From Lepidonotus clava (Eukaryota > Annelida > Polychaeta > Phyllodocida > Polynoidae), in assembly GCA_936440205.1 (NCBI GenBank), contig OW387139.1:2965596-3029595 (forward strand): a stretch of DNA of 64,000 nt, written 5' to 3'. The translations under genes were made by a program, and so were the position numbers. Under the pieces are notes generated by a model. It was not told where the DNA came from and did no database searches. It saw nothing but the letters and a program-made list of their open reading frames with translations. Shown in pieces: positions 49,801 through 60,530 of this stretch. Numbering within the stretch: position 1 is the stretch's first letter; each line of letters starts with the position of its first letter.

Positions 49801-52800
49801 ACCAATTCCAATTTCGATTCCCTGTGTTTTCCCTGAGATTTCCCTGTCCCCCAGCAATTTTCTCCTGTGTCATATCCAGCAAGTTGTTAACATTGAAAAG
49901 CCTCTGCATGCAGAAAAAAATTGGACCACCCAACAACAAAAAGTCAAATCCCTAATATTTTGAGAATGAGGAATTTCAGAGCCTGGCAAAATGAAACTCC
50001 CTGTGTTTTCCTATCACAGGTTTTTTCCCCTATCATTTTCCTGTGCTGTTGGGATCCTGATGTACCAGAGTAGTAGTAACTGTATGGGAGTGAGGGTTTG
50101 GATTTGGAGGTGGGGGGAGGAATGGGAATTGAGGACTAGACATTAAAAATTGACATCCAAATCGGCGGCTGTCGTAAACCTGGGCTACCCATTTTGATTT
50201 TGCTTGAGTTTCATTCTAGAATCATTTTGCTATCATAAATCAAGTATAACAGATTTCCACGTTTATTCGAATTTCCCGACCATTCCAGTTAGATCTAATG
50301 AAAGTGGTTTGTGCTGAAAGAAGTAAAATCAATTAACAAGACCAAACGTCGGGTCTGAGGATCTAGGGTCTCTTGATCAAAATGTCTTATGTGGTATCAA
50401 AGGGGGCTTTGATACCCATGAGGCGGCGGACTTTAGGGCATAGGCAAAAACTGACACTATAGTGACAATTTCACAAATAATTTTATCTTTTGATCATAAA
50501 CTAGATCAAAAGTGCCATTGATTTAATTGATCAAGTTAAGTGCTATAGGCACATATAGCCCGGTGTATCCCAAGATCCAATGGAGGGGGCTTAGGCCTAT
50601 ATATAGATATTAATGATTTATTGTGGTAGGTCTGAACTGTCACTACAGTGACTATCCGAAAAAATATTTACATCCAAGCCTATAGGTTAGACATTAACTT
50701 AGGCCTAAGAGTGTTTGTCTTTGTCTTCTACAAATCAGATTTAATATTTTGATGGTAGGTCTGAAAAAACTGACACTATAGTGACAATTTCACAAATAAT
50801 CTAATCTTTGAATAATAAATAATTGCTTTCGGAGCCTCTATAATACATTGACAGTGTTTGAGGGGGCTTAGGCCTAACCTATCTGAGCCTGAGTCCAGTC
50901 ATTTTTTCATACCATCTGTAAAATATTATTGCAAGCTTTTCCAGGCCTAAAATAATTTTATTTTCGGACAGGGCCTAATAATTTTCTCATACCATCTGTA
51001 AAATATTCTTGCAAGCGTGTCCAGGCCTAAAATGATCAAACTTAATGATAAATAGGACCCTGACATATAGGATAACATAGATATATACATGAATTTCATT
51101 TTGATAGGCCTAATAATTTAAGGTCTAAATAATTATTTTTCAGATTGCCAGTGTCTGACCAATGCGTGTTAGGCCTCTAGCCTAGTCTAGGCCTAGATCT
51201 ACATCAACGGTATCATTTCAAATGCTGTAAAAAAGATATAAACCTACCTGTACAGCCTGAGTCCTCAATGCGTTTGAATGCGTATATCCTCCACAATTCA
51301 TGCATTTCTGGTAAATATGATTATCATCCAGGTTTTCTGAGGCACACTCTGTCTGAAACCCCTCCCAAAATCATGAAAATGGCTTGAATAACCCACGTTT
51401 GGGCTTATTTGGGCTAACATTACACCACATATGATATATAGAACAAGCAGAAATCGTGAAAATTGCTTGGAGTCCTTCATTTCATCAGATATGATCGAAA
51501 TTGATACCAGAAATACAAACCGCATTTTGCTTCACTCGGTAGTCCGTCTTTGACCCATTTCGGTTGTATCTATTCATTGTGAGCCCCTAGCGAAAACGGT
51601 AAGTACTACAGTCTACCGGAAGATTTTGTCGAAATGATACCCGGCTGTCTAATGTCTAATTTTGACCGTTTTGGACGATTTTAACGATTCCTATGTCATC
51701 TATATATCAAAATCTCTGCGATGTAAGCCCAAATATGTGGTCATTTAAGGTAATCCAGGTATCCAGGCGGCGAAAGAGGAGCCTCCCGCCGAAACGTCCA
51801 ACCACCCGGCCTGCTGCCGGAGGTCTGAGCCCCAAATCGGAGAAGAAACGGTCACGTGATCAAGTAAGATGGCGGGGCGCCCGGCGATCGTACTGATGTA
51901 ACGATTTGGATTCCAGGCTTGAATGTCTAATTTTGACCGTTTTGGACGATTTTAACGATTCCTATGTGATCTATATATCCAAATCTCTGCGATGTAAGCC
52001 CAAATAAGCCCAAATATGTGGTTATTTAAGCCCAGGAGCGATCGTCTCATCGGCGTTACATATAAAAGCGTCACCGATCCTCGTATATGACACAAGAATT
52101 GCCCGGACCCCTGCACTGGGGTCCGGTATCTGCGGTGGCAATCAGTAGAGTCCCAAGACTGCAGAACCCGTCAGCCTCTCGTCCTGGTGACCGCTACCAG
52201 CCGTGCCTGACCTGTCAGTCATACCCTCCTACTTCTAAGACCACCACCTTTGACCAATGAAAGGAGAGGTGAACACCTGAGGAGTAGAGGGGTAGAGGAG
52301 AGGGGGAGGGGGGAGGGTCAGCCAAGTCCAACCAGCCATGACGCCTAGTTGGAACCTATAACTGGTACAAATTGAGCAGGGGCCAACACAACAGAGTGAT
52401 TTCATGGCTCATTGACTTTATACAATGAAAAACATCCGACAGTAAGACTTCGTTGGCGTTGCTCTTAATCTGATATCCTTAGAAACGCCACCGCAGCAAA
52501 AAGGGGAATTCGGCGGCTAAGATCTTAAGGTGACCTAGGCTCTGATTTGAACTTAAAGCCTTGCCGCCTCATAAAAACCTTAGAATTTTACTTTTAGGTA
52601 TGAATTAGATACAACAAAGATATAATAGTTCTATAGTTTAGGATTTCACAATAACCTTGTCTAACCTAGATCTATTACATATATAATTGTAAAGGATCAA
52701 CTATTAGGCCAAGAACAAAAATTGTTGTGTTCCGGTTTCCCGACTGCCACTACATTTTACTATATCTTTTAATGCTTTTGAAAGTTTTTCTAATAAAAAA

Positions 52801-53489
52801 GCAGTTTCATGGGGAGCATAAAGAAAATATAAAGAAAAAACTACAAAATAAAAATAAATCCCGACCCTATCTTTCTCAACTGATAAAACCTGAACACAAC
52901 TATTTTTTCATTTTGGGCTTATGGATTAGATCTATCATTTGGAGGAACTTCTTATCTCTCCTCCACTTGTTTGTCAAATTCTATGATGAAACACTCCTGC
53001 TTTTGGGACCCCCATGTGTTATCATGTGCGTTGTCAAAATTGTGTCAAACCTCTCTTTACCTATACTACTCACTACTCAGACTACTTTCCTCCGTCCTAA
53101 CTTCATTATCAGAGAGTATGACTTTTCCAAGTGACTCCACATTAAATTTGATCAGAAACAGAAACAGCACGTGGGCTACGGTAGCTTATAGATAGACCCA
53201 CAGACCAATAACGCGGAAGCCTGAGACAAAGTTCGATTAGTGTGACACATCGCTAACTTGGCTAAGCCGCGATTGCCGACAAACATTTGAGCGATAATAC
53301 AAGTAAAACCCGATTAAACATACATTAATCAATCAGAGCCGTAAGGACACGATATTAATACAATCATACCGGTACCTACTTGCATTTCTCACACTTGTCT
53401 CTCATTTTTGGTGGTTCAGCACAAATATCTGCGAAATCATTTAAAATTTCCATCTCGTCGGCGAAGCCCTCGCCGGCCGCCTCCGCCAT
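46656..53489 (-). CDS. DTWD2: DTWD2-like tRNA-uridine aminocarboxypropyltransferase, six exons
   Basis: Exons 53380-53489, 49525-49615, 49025-49119, 48141-48339, 47443-47571 and 46656-46874 join in phase to 280 residues (human DTWD2 is about 300). Family marks: a zinc-type Cys cluster (KCEKCK then [12 protein letters not shown], residues about 31-50), [28 protein letters not shown] and the name motif DGTW in [15 protein letters not shown]. The enzyme transfers the 3-amino-3-carboxypropyl group of S-adenosylmethionine to uridine in tRNA (acp3U), in cytosol or nucleus. The C-terminal tail holds an 18-residue tandem duplication. Start codon context is CAAGATGGCGG. The gene is divergent to DMXL with 297 bp between the start codons. 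Confidence 0.93.
47443..47571 (-). CDS. DTWD2: DTWD2 exon 5
   Basis: Acceptor CGCCAG, 43 codons, donor GAC followed by GTAAGA. Encodes [20 protein letters not shown] and [20 protein letters not shown], matching the conserved R-x-x-P and LSTLEAxA segments of DTW enzymes. Confidence 0.9.
48141..48339 (-). CDS. DTWD2: DTWD2 exon 4 (DTW motif)
   Basis: Acceptor TTCCAG, donor CAG followed by GTCAGT. Encodes [16 protein letters not shown] and [20 protein letters not shown]. The D-G-T-W core is the family signature near the S-adenosylmethionine site. Confidence 0.93.
49025..49119 (-). CDS. DTWD2: DTWD2 exon 3
   Basis: Acceptor TTTCAG, donor CAA followed by GTAAGT, phase 2. Encodes [20 protein letters not shown] and [11 protein letters not shown], as expected between the Cys cluster and the LLYP segment. 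Confidence 0.88.
49525..49615 (-). CDS. DTWD2: DTWD2 exon 2 (cysteine cluster)
   Basis: Acceptor ATGCAG, donor GAG followed by GTAACG. Encodes [20 protein letters not shown] and [10 protein letters not shown], close to vertebrate RVCWCPFLP and LYIIQHPAEE. Confidence 0.92.
51651..52030. repeat. Direct repeats of about 100 bp flanking a GC-rich core
   Basis: AATGTCTAATTTTGACCGTT starts both copies (51651-51749 and 51922-52030) and both end ATGTGGTCATTTAAG or ATGTGGTTATTTAAG; few differences. Between them is a CpG-rich segment with GTCACGTGAT (51851-51860, E-box) and AAGATGGCGG (51866-51875, YY1 type). It looks like a duplicated promoter-proximal segment, not an LTR. Confidence 0.75.
52061..52126 (+). 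promoter_or_regulatory. TATA-like site followed by a perfect GC hairpin
   Basis: TATAAAAG at 52061-52068 is followed about 35 bases later by CCGGACCCC-TGCACT-GGGGTCCGG (52103-52126), nine perfect pairs and a six-base loop. The spacing would place the hairpin at the start of a transcript. No coding follows. Function unknown. Confidence 0.4.
52706..52920. mobile_element. MITE, AGGCCAA family, copy 1
   Basis: Starts AGGCCAAGAACAAAAATTGT followed by TGTGTTCCGGTTTCCCGA; ends AAACCTGAACACAACTATTT then TTTCATTTTGGGCTT. A second copy is at 61219-61526, and an end fragment lies near 59065-59097. Confidence 0.7.
53380..53489 (-). CDS. DTWD2: DTWD2 exon 1
   Basis: ATG at 53489, donor CAA followed by GTAGGT, 36 codons plus two bases. 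Encodes [20 protein letters not shown] and [16 protein letters not shown]. The last two cysteines begin the zinc cluster completed by exon 2. Confidence 0.9.
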
Positions 53490-53785
53490 CTTGGAAGTAC
53501 CCGGATGCAGAGGAAACCCGCATGTTTTCATAAATCATTGATCATCAAATATCATTTTATCGGAGGAGGTTATTTCGTGGATTAGGCGTAGACAGTGTAG
53601 AGGAAACCGTTAGGAAATAATCCTGCGAAGAAACGATTTCTCCTCCCGACGAGATCGACTTCCTCCGCCCAAGATGGCTGCTTCTCTCTGCGAGCCGAGT
53701 AGAGAAGTGTCACATCATGGAATATGTTGAGGATTAGATCATCGCGCGACTGGATTTGTAAATAGCCTGTGGATTAATCGTCAAC
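53490..53785. promoter_or_regulatory. Shared divergent promoter of DTWD2 and DMXL
   Basis: Only 296 bp separate the start codons. A CAAGATGGC word, the YY1 consensus often placed at transcription starts, occurs on each strand facing its gene: minus strand at the DTWD2 ATG (53487-53493) and plus strand at 53670-53678. ETS-like GGAAG/CTTCC words occur nearby. No TATA box. TSS positions are not known. Confidence 0.7.
53674..53730 (+). other. Upstream ORF in the DMXL leader (18 codons)
   Basis: The ATG inside the YY1-type word opens 18 codons (MAASLCEPSREVSHHGIC) and stops 55 bases before the DMXL ATG. If transcription starts upstream of 53674 this uORF would lower DMXL translation; if it starts at or after the YY1 word it is irrelevant. 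Confidence 0.4.
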
Positions 53786-53872
53786 ATGAACCGGCACCAG
53801 GTTTTAACCGGTGCTGCGAATCTGGGAGAACATTGTTTCGCCGTGGGCAGCGTCGAAGGAGTTCATTTTACG
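53786..53872 (+). CDS. DMXL: DMXL (rabconnectin-3 alpha) first coding exon
   Basis: ATG at 53786, 29 codons, donor ACG followed by GTAGGT, phase 0. MNRHQVLTGAANLGEHCFAV then GSVEGVHFT matches the DMXL1/DMXL2 N-terminus (MHLHQVLTGAVNPGDNCYSV, GSVGDVPFT), and the exon ends at the same residue. DMXL proteins are very large WD40 scaffolds that regulate V-ATPase assembly and endolysosomal acidification. The next exon (AYxSGCDIVIL) is not visible to 64000, so intron 1 exceeds 10.1 kb. Confidence 0.92.
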
Positions 53873-55179
53873 GTAGGTGACAGACCCAAAAGAGCCCCGC
53901 CTCCTTTGCCTTTTCTGGCCGTTTGCCTTCATTTGGAGATGGCTACGCGCGGTCTAGGATGCAGTCGTCTGTATGATTCCCAACCAGTGTTGGTTTCCTC
54001 CACCGCAATCGGTCATTATTTCACATGCAAATGAGTCCTTGTTCTTAGTGTCGGGAAGCGACTGAAATTCAATAATTCATAATCATCATGTCATGTGTTA
54101 ACATCACAAGGTGGTGACAGGCCAAGGAGACACCAGTCCAGAATAATAGTCTAGTAGGCCCCTAGAGTGTTTATCTTTGTCATCTGCATGTTATACACGA
54201 TAGCCCCGATATAAATAGATCTAACAATGCGTATGATCCGAGAAGCCCTAGTTTTCGCTGCCACTAGGCTGTGCGTTTTGTAGTCGAACTCTGCATTGTG
54301 TTCTATAAATGGATCAGTCTCTATGGTAGATACTATAAATACGGTGCATAGGTATTTCATGGTGTATGGTCTGTTTTCAGCTGGGCTAGACTCTACAGTG
54401 TGTCCATTACCGAGCCATCAGAACAGATCTAAGCTATATCTAACATTTACATGATTTAAATCTTGCCTAAAAATGCCAGTATTATTATATTTGAATCTTT
54501 TTGATCTATTATCAGTATCCAGATCTACCTTGATTAGATCTATAGGCCATTCAATTCTGCGCAAAAATTTCTATTGTATGAAAAACATCCAAAACTACAA
54601 TTTCTCATTTTTTAAGGTCTAACATCAAGGCCTTCCTGTCCATACAATGGTAGTATTAGGACAGTTGGGAATATAATAGTTCTGTAGTTTTGAATTTCAC
54701 AATAACCTTATTTTTCTTTACACTATATGAGCTGGTGAAAAAGAACATGCAAGCTCCACATTCAACATATTGAAATTAACAGTTAAATCTTTATCGCCTT
54801 CATATGCATTTCTAAAAAACGTTTTTATTTACACGATGATTATTCAATACCAGCAAGTATACTGAAATTTCTAACATTAATATCAATAAATATCGATCTA
54901 TTTACACATGTTCAAGTTCAACGTCGGGAACGTTAGTCAATGGCCCTAGGACTGGGTCAGGAAGCAGTCAAACAGAAATTTAATTTTGATAGGTCGTAGG
55001 GGTTTGAAGAAGGATATGTGAGAGAAAAACGGCCATTTATGGAGCTCGCCTGTGTGTCATGTAGTCAAATGAATTATGCAGTGACAGAAATGTTAAAAAA
55101 AATGTAAATAACCCGGTAGTACTAGATCTATTAATTCCAGATTTATTCATCAATTCAATTGATAAGTGAGGATCTATCT

Positions 55180-55403
55180 CAGGGCTCACGAAATCCAGTG
55201 TCCTGGGTGTCCTGTCCACCCCCTAAAGGCCCAGGACACCCAAACAGGACCCGACCCTCTGGGTGTCCTGTCGACACCTTAGAAATCATACCCTGATAAG
55301 AAGGTCGAGGAAACAGGACCCCCAAGTTTACATGCAGGACACCCATGAGTCAAAGGCTGGGTGTCCTGTGGACACCTGTTCATTTTAAAATTCCGTGATG
55401 CTG
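55180..55403. mobile_element. MITE, CAGGGCTCAC family, copy 1
   Basis: Begins CAGGGCTCACGAAATCCAGT and ends near CCGTGATGCTG. The interior repeats GGGTGTCCTG and its complement. Flanks ATCTATCT and GTCTATAT match at six of eight bases, suggesting an 8-bp hAT-type duplication. Copy 2, in opposite orientation, is at 62939-63153. Confidence 0.7.
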
Positions 55404-56539
55404 GTCTATATTGAATTGACCTAACTGCAGTGATTCCTGAAAGTTTTTGGTGTGTACATACACATGCACCTCATGTCCTGAATATCAGATACCAATCACG
55501 TTCAATATTTGAAATAAACTGTGCACCCATTGAACAGGTGCACACTTTGTTTTAGCAGCTGTGAACCCGTAAACGGGATCTATCCCCTGAATTCGTCGGG
55601 TGAATAAATATCTTGTCTTAAAGATATCACAAGAATTGTATGTGCACGCATCAACAATTACGGTCTCAGATTTTTCCCTGCCTGAAAGCGAGACGTTCAG
55701 AAACCCGATAATAAATCAGATGGAATGAGCAAAGTATGTCGGTGAGTAGAGAATTCTCAAACGTTCCTTAAACTTTCTTTCAACTCCGCACGGGTGGAAT
55801 AATCAAATTGGGATTAACCACCCAGAAGGTTAAATAATTCTCTAAACCAAAATGAGCACAGTAGCATACAAATGATTGCCACATTTTTAGGAGTCTACGC
55901 ATTGTACGCCTGCCATTGTACCCAATGAAATTAACCTTGTTCCATTGGAATACTGTACCCAACTCTTTGGTTCAGGCCTATTCCGCCAGCAGGGCGCCAC
56001 ACAAGTGAAAAAGGTCTCAGTAAAAACCGGCAAAGTAGCGATCAGCCCAGTATGTGATTCTGTAATCCGTGCGTGGGAGGCACAGCATCAATATATAATG
56101 ACCAAGTCAAACCGAAGTATGTAAAATAACGCCGACTCAGCGCTTTTACTTACGCCAAGACAATGGTGGAACCATACCGACTGGGTGCTTTGTGGTCATA
56201 TAGATCAGCTGTGTATAGTTCTTGGTCTTGTGGTCCACATCTATACTTACATTTTGCAATATGGAATGCATTGTGGAATCATCTTTAAAAAAAGTTGTGT
56301 TCTTACAATTCCTCTCAAAACACTATTAATGTGTGTACGTCTTCATGTAGGTTGTATGAGGCATCGTATGGTACTAGTACGTAGAGGTAACTCAGAAATA
56401 GAATCCAGATACGGCGATGAAGGATTGAAGATACAAAATGAATCCTGAAAGTAGGATAAGAAATGAGGATGTAAATCAGGCAAACTCAATCGTGCATTGT
56501 CAAACAACATGCTATTGAACTCCAAGTTTGCTGGGGTAG

Positions 56540-56670
56540 GGGCGGATCCAGGAAGTGAAGGAGGAGGAGGGGCCACAACTCTGAATGTATGGTGGGAGAG
56601 GGGGGGGGGCACAAACATTAATATACAGCGTGGGGGTGGGGGATGCCCCCCCCCCCCCTCGATCCACCAC
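56540..56670. mobile_element. MITE-like element with GGCGGATCCAGG terminus
   Basis: Left end GGGCGGATCCAGGAAG and right end CTCGATCCACCAC form an imperfect inverted pair around G-rich sequence. A similar left end occurs at 8064. No coding. Confidence 0.45.
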
Positions 56671-56936
56671 TTGGGGTCTGTGTGGCGAGGACAAATCACT
56701 CCAAGAGTCGCCACAGCACGAGGTCTGTGTCTGCCCCAAAAGTCAAGAAGGCTCGACTTCTGTGACGCAAAATATTCTCAATTTAATCATTGTACCGTGA
56801 TTACCATAAATGATTGAATTCTCATTACGTTTGGTAGGAAATGGTTTCTGTTACGATTTGGGTGCATGGCAAATCAAAGGTAAATGTGGCTAATCCATCC
56901 ATCAGTAAATTCGCCACAGTGGCTAGGGCACTTTTA

Positions 56937-56985
56937 TTTGGGGTGTGGCTAGGGTTAAAAGTTTTAACCCTAGCCACACCCCAAA
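56937..56985. repeat. Perfect 49-bp palindrome
   Basis: Arms of 24 bp, TTTGGGGTGTGGCTAGGGTT plus AAAA and its exact complement, are separated by a single G. Each arm contains a TAGGGTT word. The perfection suggests recent origin. Confidence 0.93.
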
Positions 56986-57644
56986 TTTACTGTTTGTGTT
57001 TAAAATGAGTTTAAAAAAAAAATCCACGTGAAGGCTTTTCCCCCTTGTTGGCAGTATATATAAAATATTGAGTGCACCGCATGTGTCTAGTTTAAAAAAA
57101 AAACACAATGCTGGTACTTAGTAGTCAGGGATGCCATTTTTCATTCTTTTTCCGGATTTCCGGATTTTTGCAAGTTCAATATAAAAATGAAATTTACATT
57201 TCCCTTTACTGAATTGATAAATTTTGCTTTTCAATTTATTCATGTAATGTTTCTAAGCCATTTAAACCATAAATTTACGTTTTATAGTCAATATTTCAAC
57301 CCTTTCATATCTAAAACTGAAAATCCGGAAATGTCCTTCCTACTTTTCCGGATTTTTCATCTCTCCTGAGTGGCATTTCTGAGTAGTAGCTGTAGCATTG
57401 GCCTCTATGGGAGAAAACGGACTCTACCACTCTATTATAACGTTGGTCCAAATGGACAACAAATATAGCCGAGAATCTCAGTGCGCGATGCCGAAAATGA
57501 CGGGATTCACCAACCTGTCCTGTCTGCTCCGTGTAGGTTATGACCCCAGAAACCCCCCCACCCCCACCCCACCCCACCCCACCCCCCAACCCCCACCCCA
57601 CCCACCAACCCACTCACCCCTCACCCGGCAAGTGGCCCTATCCC

Positions 57645-58616
57645 TCCACTGGGCCGTCCAGGAGCCCATGGTACCCCATCCCGGGCCCTATCCCTACACT
57701 GTTTCCCCTTGGTGTTCCAATACTCTCCATGTTGCTTAGACCAACGGGCTGTCCAGGAGCCTATGGTACCCCATCCCGGGCCCTATCCCTACACTGTTCC
57801 CCCGTGGTATTCCGATTCTCTCCATGTTGCTAAGACCAACAGGCAGTCCAGGGGCCCAGGGTACCCCATCCCGGGCCCTATCCCTACACTGTTCCCCCGT
57901 GGTGTTCCGATTCTCTCCATGTTGCTAAGACCAACAGGCAGTCCAGGGGCCCAGGGTACCCCATCCCGGGCCCTATCCCTACACTGTTCCCCCTTGGTGT
58001 TCCAATACTCTCCATGGTGCTTAGACCAACGGGCTGTCCAGGAGCCTATGGTACCCCATCCCGGGCCCTATCCCTACACTGTTCCCCCGTGGTATTCCGA
58101 TTCTCTCCATGTTGCTAAGACCAACAGGCAGTCCAGGGGCCCAGGGTACCCCATCCCGGGCCCTATCCCTACACTGTTTCCCCGTGGTATTCCGATTCTC
58201 TCCATGTTGCTAAGACCAACAGGCAGTCCAGGGGCCCAGGGTACCCCATCCCGGGCCCTATCCCTACACTGTTTCCCCGTGGTATTCCGATTCTCTCCAT
58301 GTTGCTAAGACCAACGGGCTGTCCAGGAGCCTATGGTACCCCATCCCGGGCCCTATCCCTACACTGTTCCCCCTTGGTGTTCCAATACTCTCCATGTTGC
58401 TTAGACCAACGGGCTGTCCAGGAGCCTATGGTACCCCATCCCGGGCCCTATCCCTACACTGTTTCCCCGTGGTATTCCGATTCTCTCCATGTTGCTAAGA
58501 CCAACAGGCAGTCCAGGGGCCCAGGGTACCCCATCCCGGGCCCTATCCCTACACTGTTTCCCCGTGGTATTCTGATACCCTCCATGTTGCTAAGACCAAT
58601 GGGCAGTCCAGGACCT
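57645..58616. repeat. 95-bp minisatellite, about ten copies, two unit types
   Basis: Units read CCCCATCCCGGGCCCTATCC, CTACACTGTT, then TTCC.AT.CTCTCCATG and AGACCAAC. Type A has GGGCTGTCCAGGAGCCTATG; type B has AGGCAGTCCAGGGGCCCAGG. Units occur in the approximate order A A B B A B B A A B with a diverged last copy. Adjacent C-rich DNA (57548-57600) precedes it. Open frames across it are by-products. Confidence 0.93.
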
Positions 58617-59600
58617 CTGGGTAACGGAAGGTCGGCTAATGTAGCTGTGCTACCTACCAGCAACAGTTCTAAGGCAGCCCAGCCCTGAATTAGCATCCAT
58701 TCCTTCAGGGGCGGATGGGTGTGTGTTGTTGGGGGGGGGAGGGGGGTAGTCAGGGGCTTTGGTATGGGCTTGTCAAAAAGAAGATGCACACGTGTTTATA
58801 TATATGTGCAACGTCTACTTACTTAGCCTATATCATGCAAACCCCCCCTTTCCAAAAACCAAAAATTCCCTACAAAACATTAAAATTCAATGAAAACAAT
58901 TTAAAGGAGAGGAAATGGCATATATTTAATCAAGAAATATATTTTAGAAGCTAGGAATTTGTGAAAGGGGGTCCGGTGTGATTTCAGAATTTTCTTCTAA
59001 GATGTCCTTTAAAAAAATAATCAAATCGACCTACCTACCCTATTTTTTCCGCCCTATGTGACCTGAACACAACTACTCTTTCTGTTGGCCTCATGGCTCC
59101 CCCTCATAACCCCCGGCCCCGCGATCAGCAGTCGTTATCGATAGGGCTCTCTCGGGCCACGCCGCCGGCCAAATTACAGCCTAAACAGGGCCCGGTGCAC
59201 CCCGCCCGGCGCGCGCCCCCGATTACAACCGAACTCACCGCCGGGTGGGGACGGGAGTAGGGGCACCGCTCTCTATAGTAGTCTGTCCAGTCAGACCCAC
59301 TGTCTCCCGAAGTGAGTTTGTACACCATCAACCATTTTGCAAGCATTTCCACCCTGTATCCCAGCATGCTTTGCAGCCGCTGGTTTATGGCATTTAACAC
59401 AATAAATAAGCCAGCAGCCCTATAACCATCAAACTACTAACCCATACTATCTACAGAGGGCCAATAAAATAATTCTTAACAGATTTGATCTAGCCAATAA
59501 GCCATTGATTCTTGAGGGTGTACAGACCCATTTATTTATGTAAGAAGTCATCTGGGTTAGAACGGACTACCCTCTCTACCCGATGCACCGGGGCTTTTCT

Positions 59601-59614
59601 CCGCCAGGGGGCAG
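59601..59614 (+). promoter_or_regulatory. CTCF-like motif
   Basis: CCGCCAGGGGGCAG fits the classic CTCF core with CCGC at its start and GGGGGCAG at its end. Same orientation as the site at 43940. Unproven. Confidence 0.45.
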
Positions 59615-60310
59615 GGCGACATCAGGGCTGGTTCTGGGTGCTTAGAGGGTACTGGAGGGGGGGGGGGGGCAGGAGGGGAGGGGTCCTTTTTACCATGGCG
59701 GTAAGGGACCAGTAATGGCAGGTGAATTACCTAATGGTAGAATATTCGAGGTGGTCTCGGCCCGAGCTTTCCCACCTCCTATTGCACTGCCACTCTCACA
59801 TTTCTCACTTCTTCATGCAGTACAAGTCTTTAAAAAAAAAAAAGTGTCTTTTAAAAAAATGTCTCAAACACAAAGTTTCAAACACAAAATACAACATCTA
59901 GTCGAGCTGTGGTTCGTTGGGAGTAGAGTCGGGTCTAACTTCTAAGTCTCCCCAAGTTTAGTCCCTCATTTTTAACACTTTACACAATGACTCTGTGATG
60001 GTTAGATCTGGTGTTAGGTCTGAAAACGGTGAGTCCGTTGTAAGCTTCGGGGAATTAATAGGTAAAGCTTTTTTCATTATAATATGGCATTTTAAAAGTG
60101 GGGAGGGGAGAATTTAGTGACTACAATCATTAGGAAATAAGACTGTTTGGAAATATTTTGATGAGGTACGATCTGTTTTTTAAGACCTTCCATTCCAACT
60201 GATCTCTACAGGAATCACTCCGATTCGAGACCTGTTCACAACAGCTTTAAGTAGAGCCCGACTCTCCACTACACATCAGAGGCACCTCACACCCCACAAA
60301 TCTACCACGA

Positions 60311-60530
60311 TTAAGGCGATATTACGCTACACGACATGAACTGTGGTATGAGGATGTCGCAGAAAAATCTCACATATTAGAGACACAATTCTTTGTTACA
60401 CATGTGTAAAGCACTCCAAATTGCCAATTTTGAACAAGTATATCAGTCATGTATGCGAATTTACTGTAAAATATTATAATATCTCGCCGATATCGCAGCT
60501 CAACATCGTGTAGTGTAATAGGGCCGTTAG
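60311..60530. mobile_element. MITE, TACACTACACGA family, most complete copy
   Basis: Begins TTAAGGCGATATTACGCTAC followed by ACGACATGAAC; ends CATCGTGTAGTGTAATAGGG then CCGTTAG. Inverted termini of about 25 bp. It defines the family of the fragments at 30601 and 44689. Confidence 0.75.

Larger units (their letters stand above)
49616..53379 (-). other. DTWD2 intron 1
   Basis: 3.76 kb. Contents: paired segments with ACTATAGTGACAATTTCACA (near 50455 and 50775), a pair of about 100-bp direct repeats around a GC-rich promoter-like core (51651-52030), a TATA-like site and GC hairpin (52061-52126), and a MITE (52706-52920). No extra exon recognised. Confidence 0.7.

Noticed and set aside
51651-52030. 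Direct repeats as a pair of LTRs
   Set aside because: No TG...CA ends, no primer site, only 170 bp between the copies, and no target duplication.
57540-58688. Open frames of up to 199 residues across the 95-bp repeat
   Set aside because: They follow the minisatellite units and carry no recognisable domain; composition is repeat-driven.
59125-59400. Minus-strand frame with YKLTSGDSGSDWTDYYRE, reminiscent of an F5/8 type C (discoidin) domain
   Set aside because: Only about 20 residues fit, no splice sites frame them, and no other part of the domain is nearby. At most a decayed relic.
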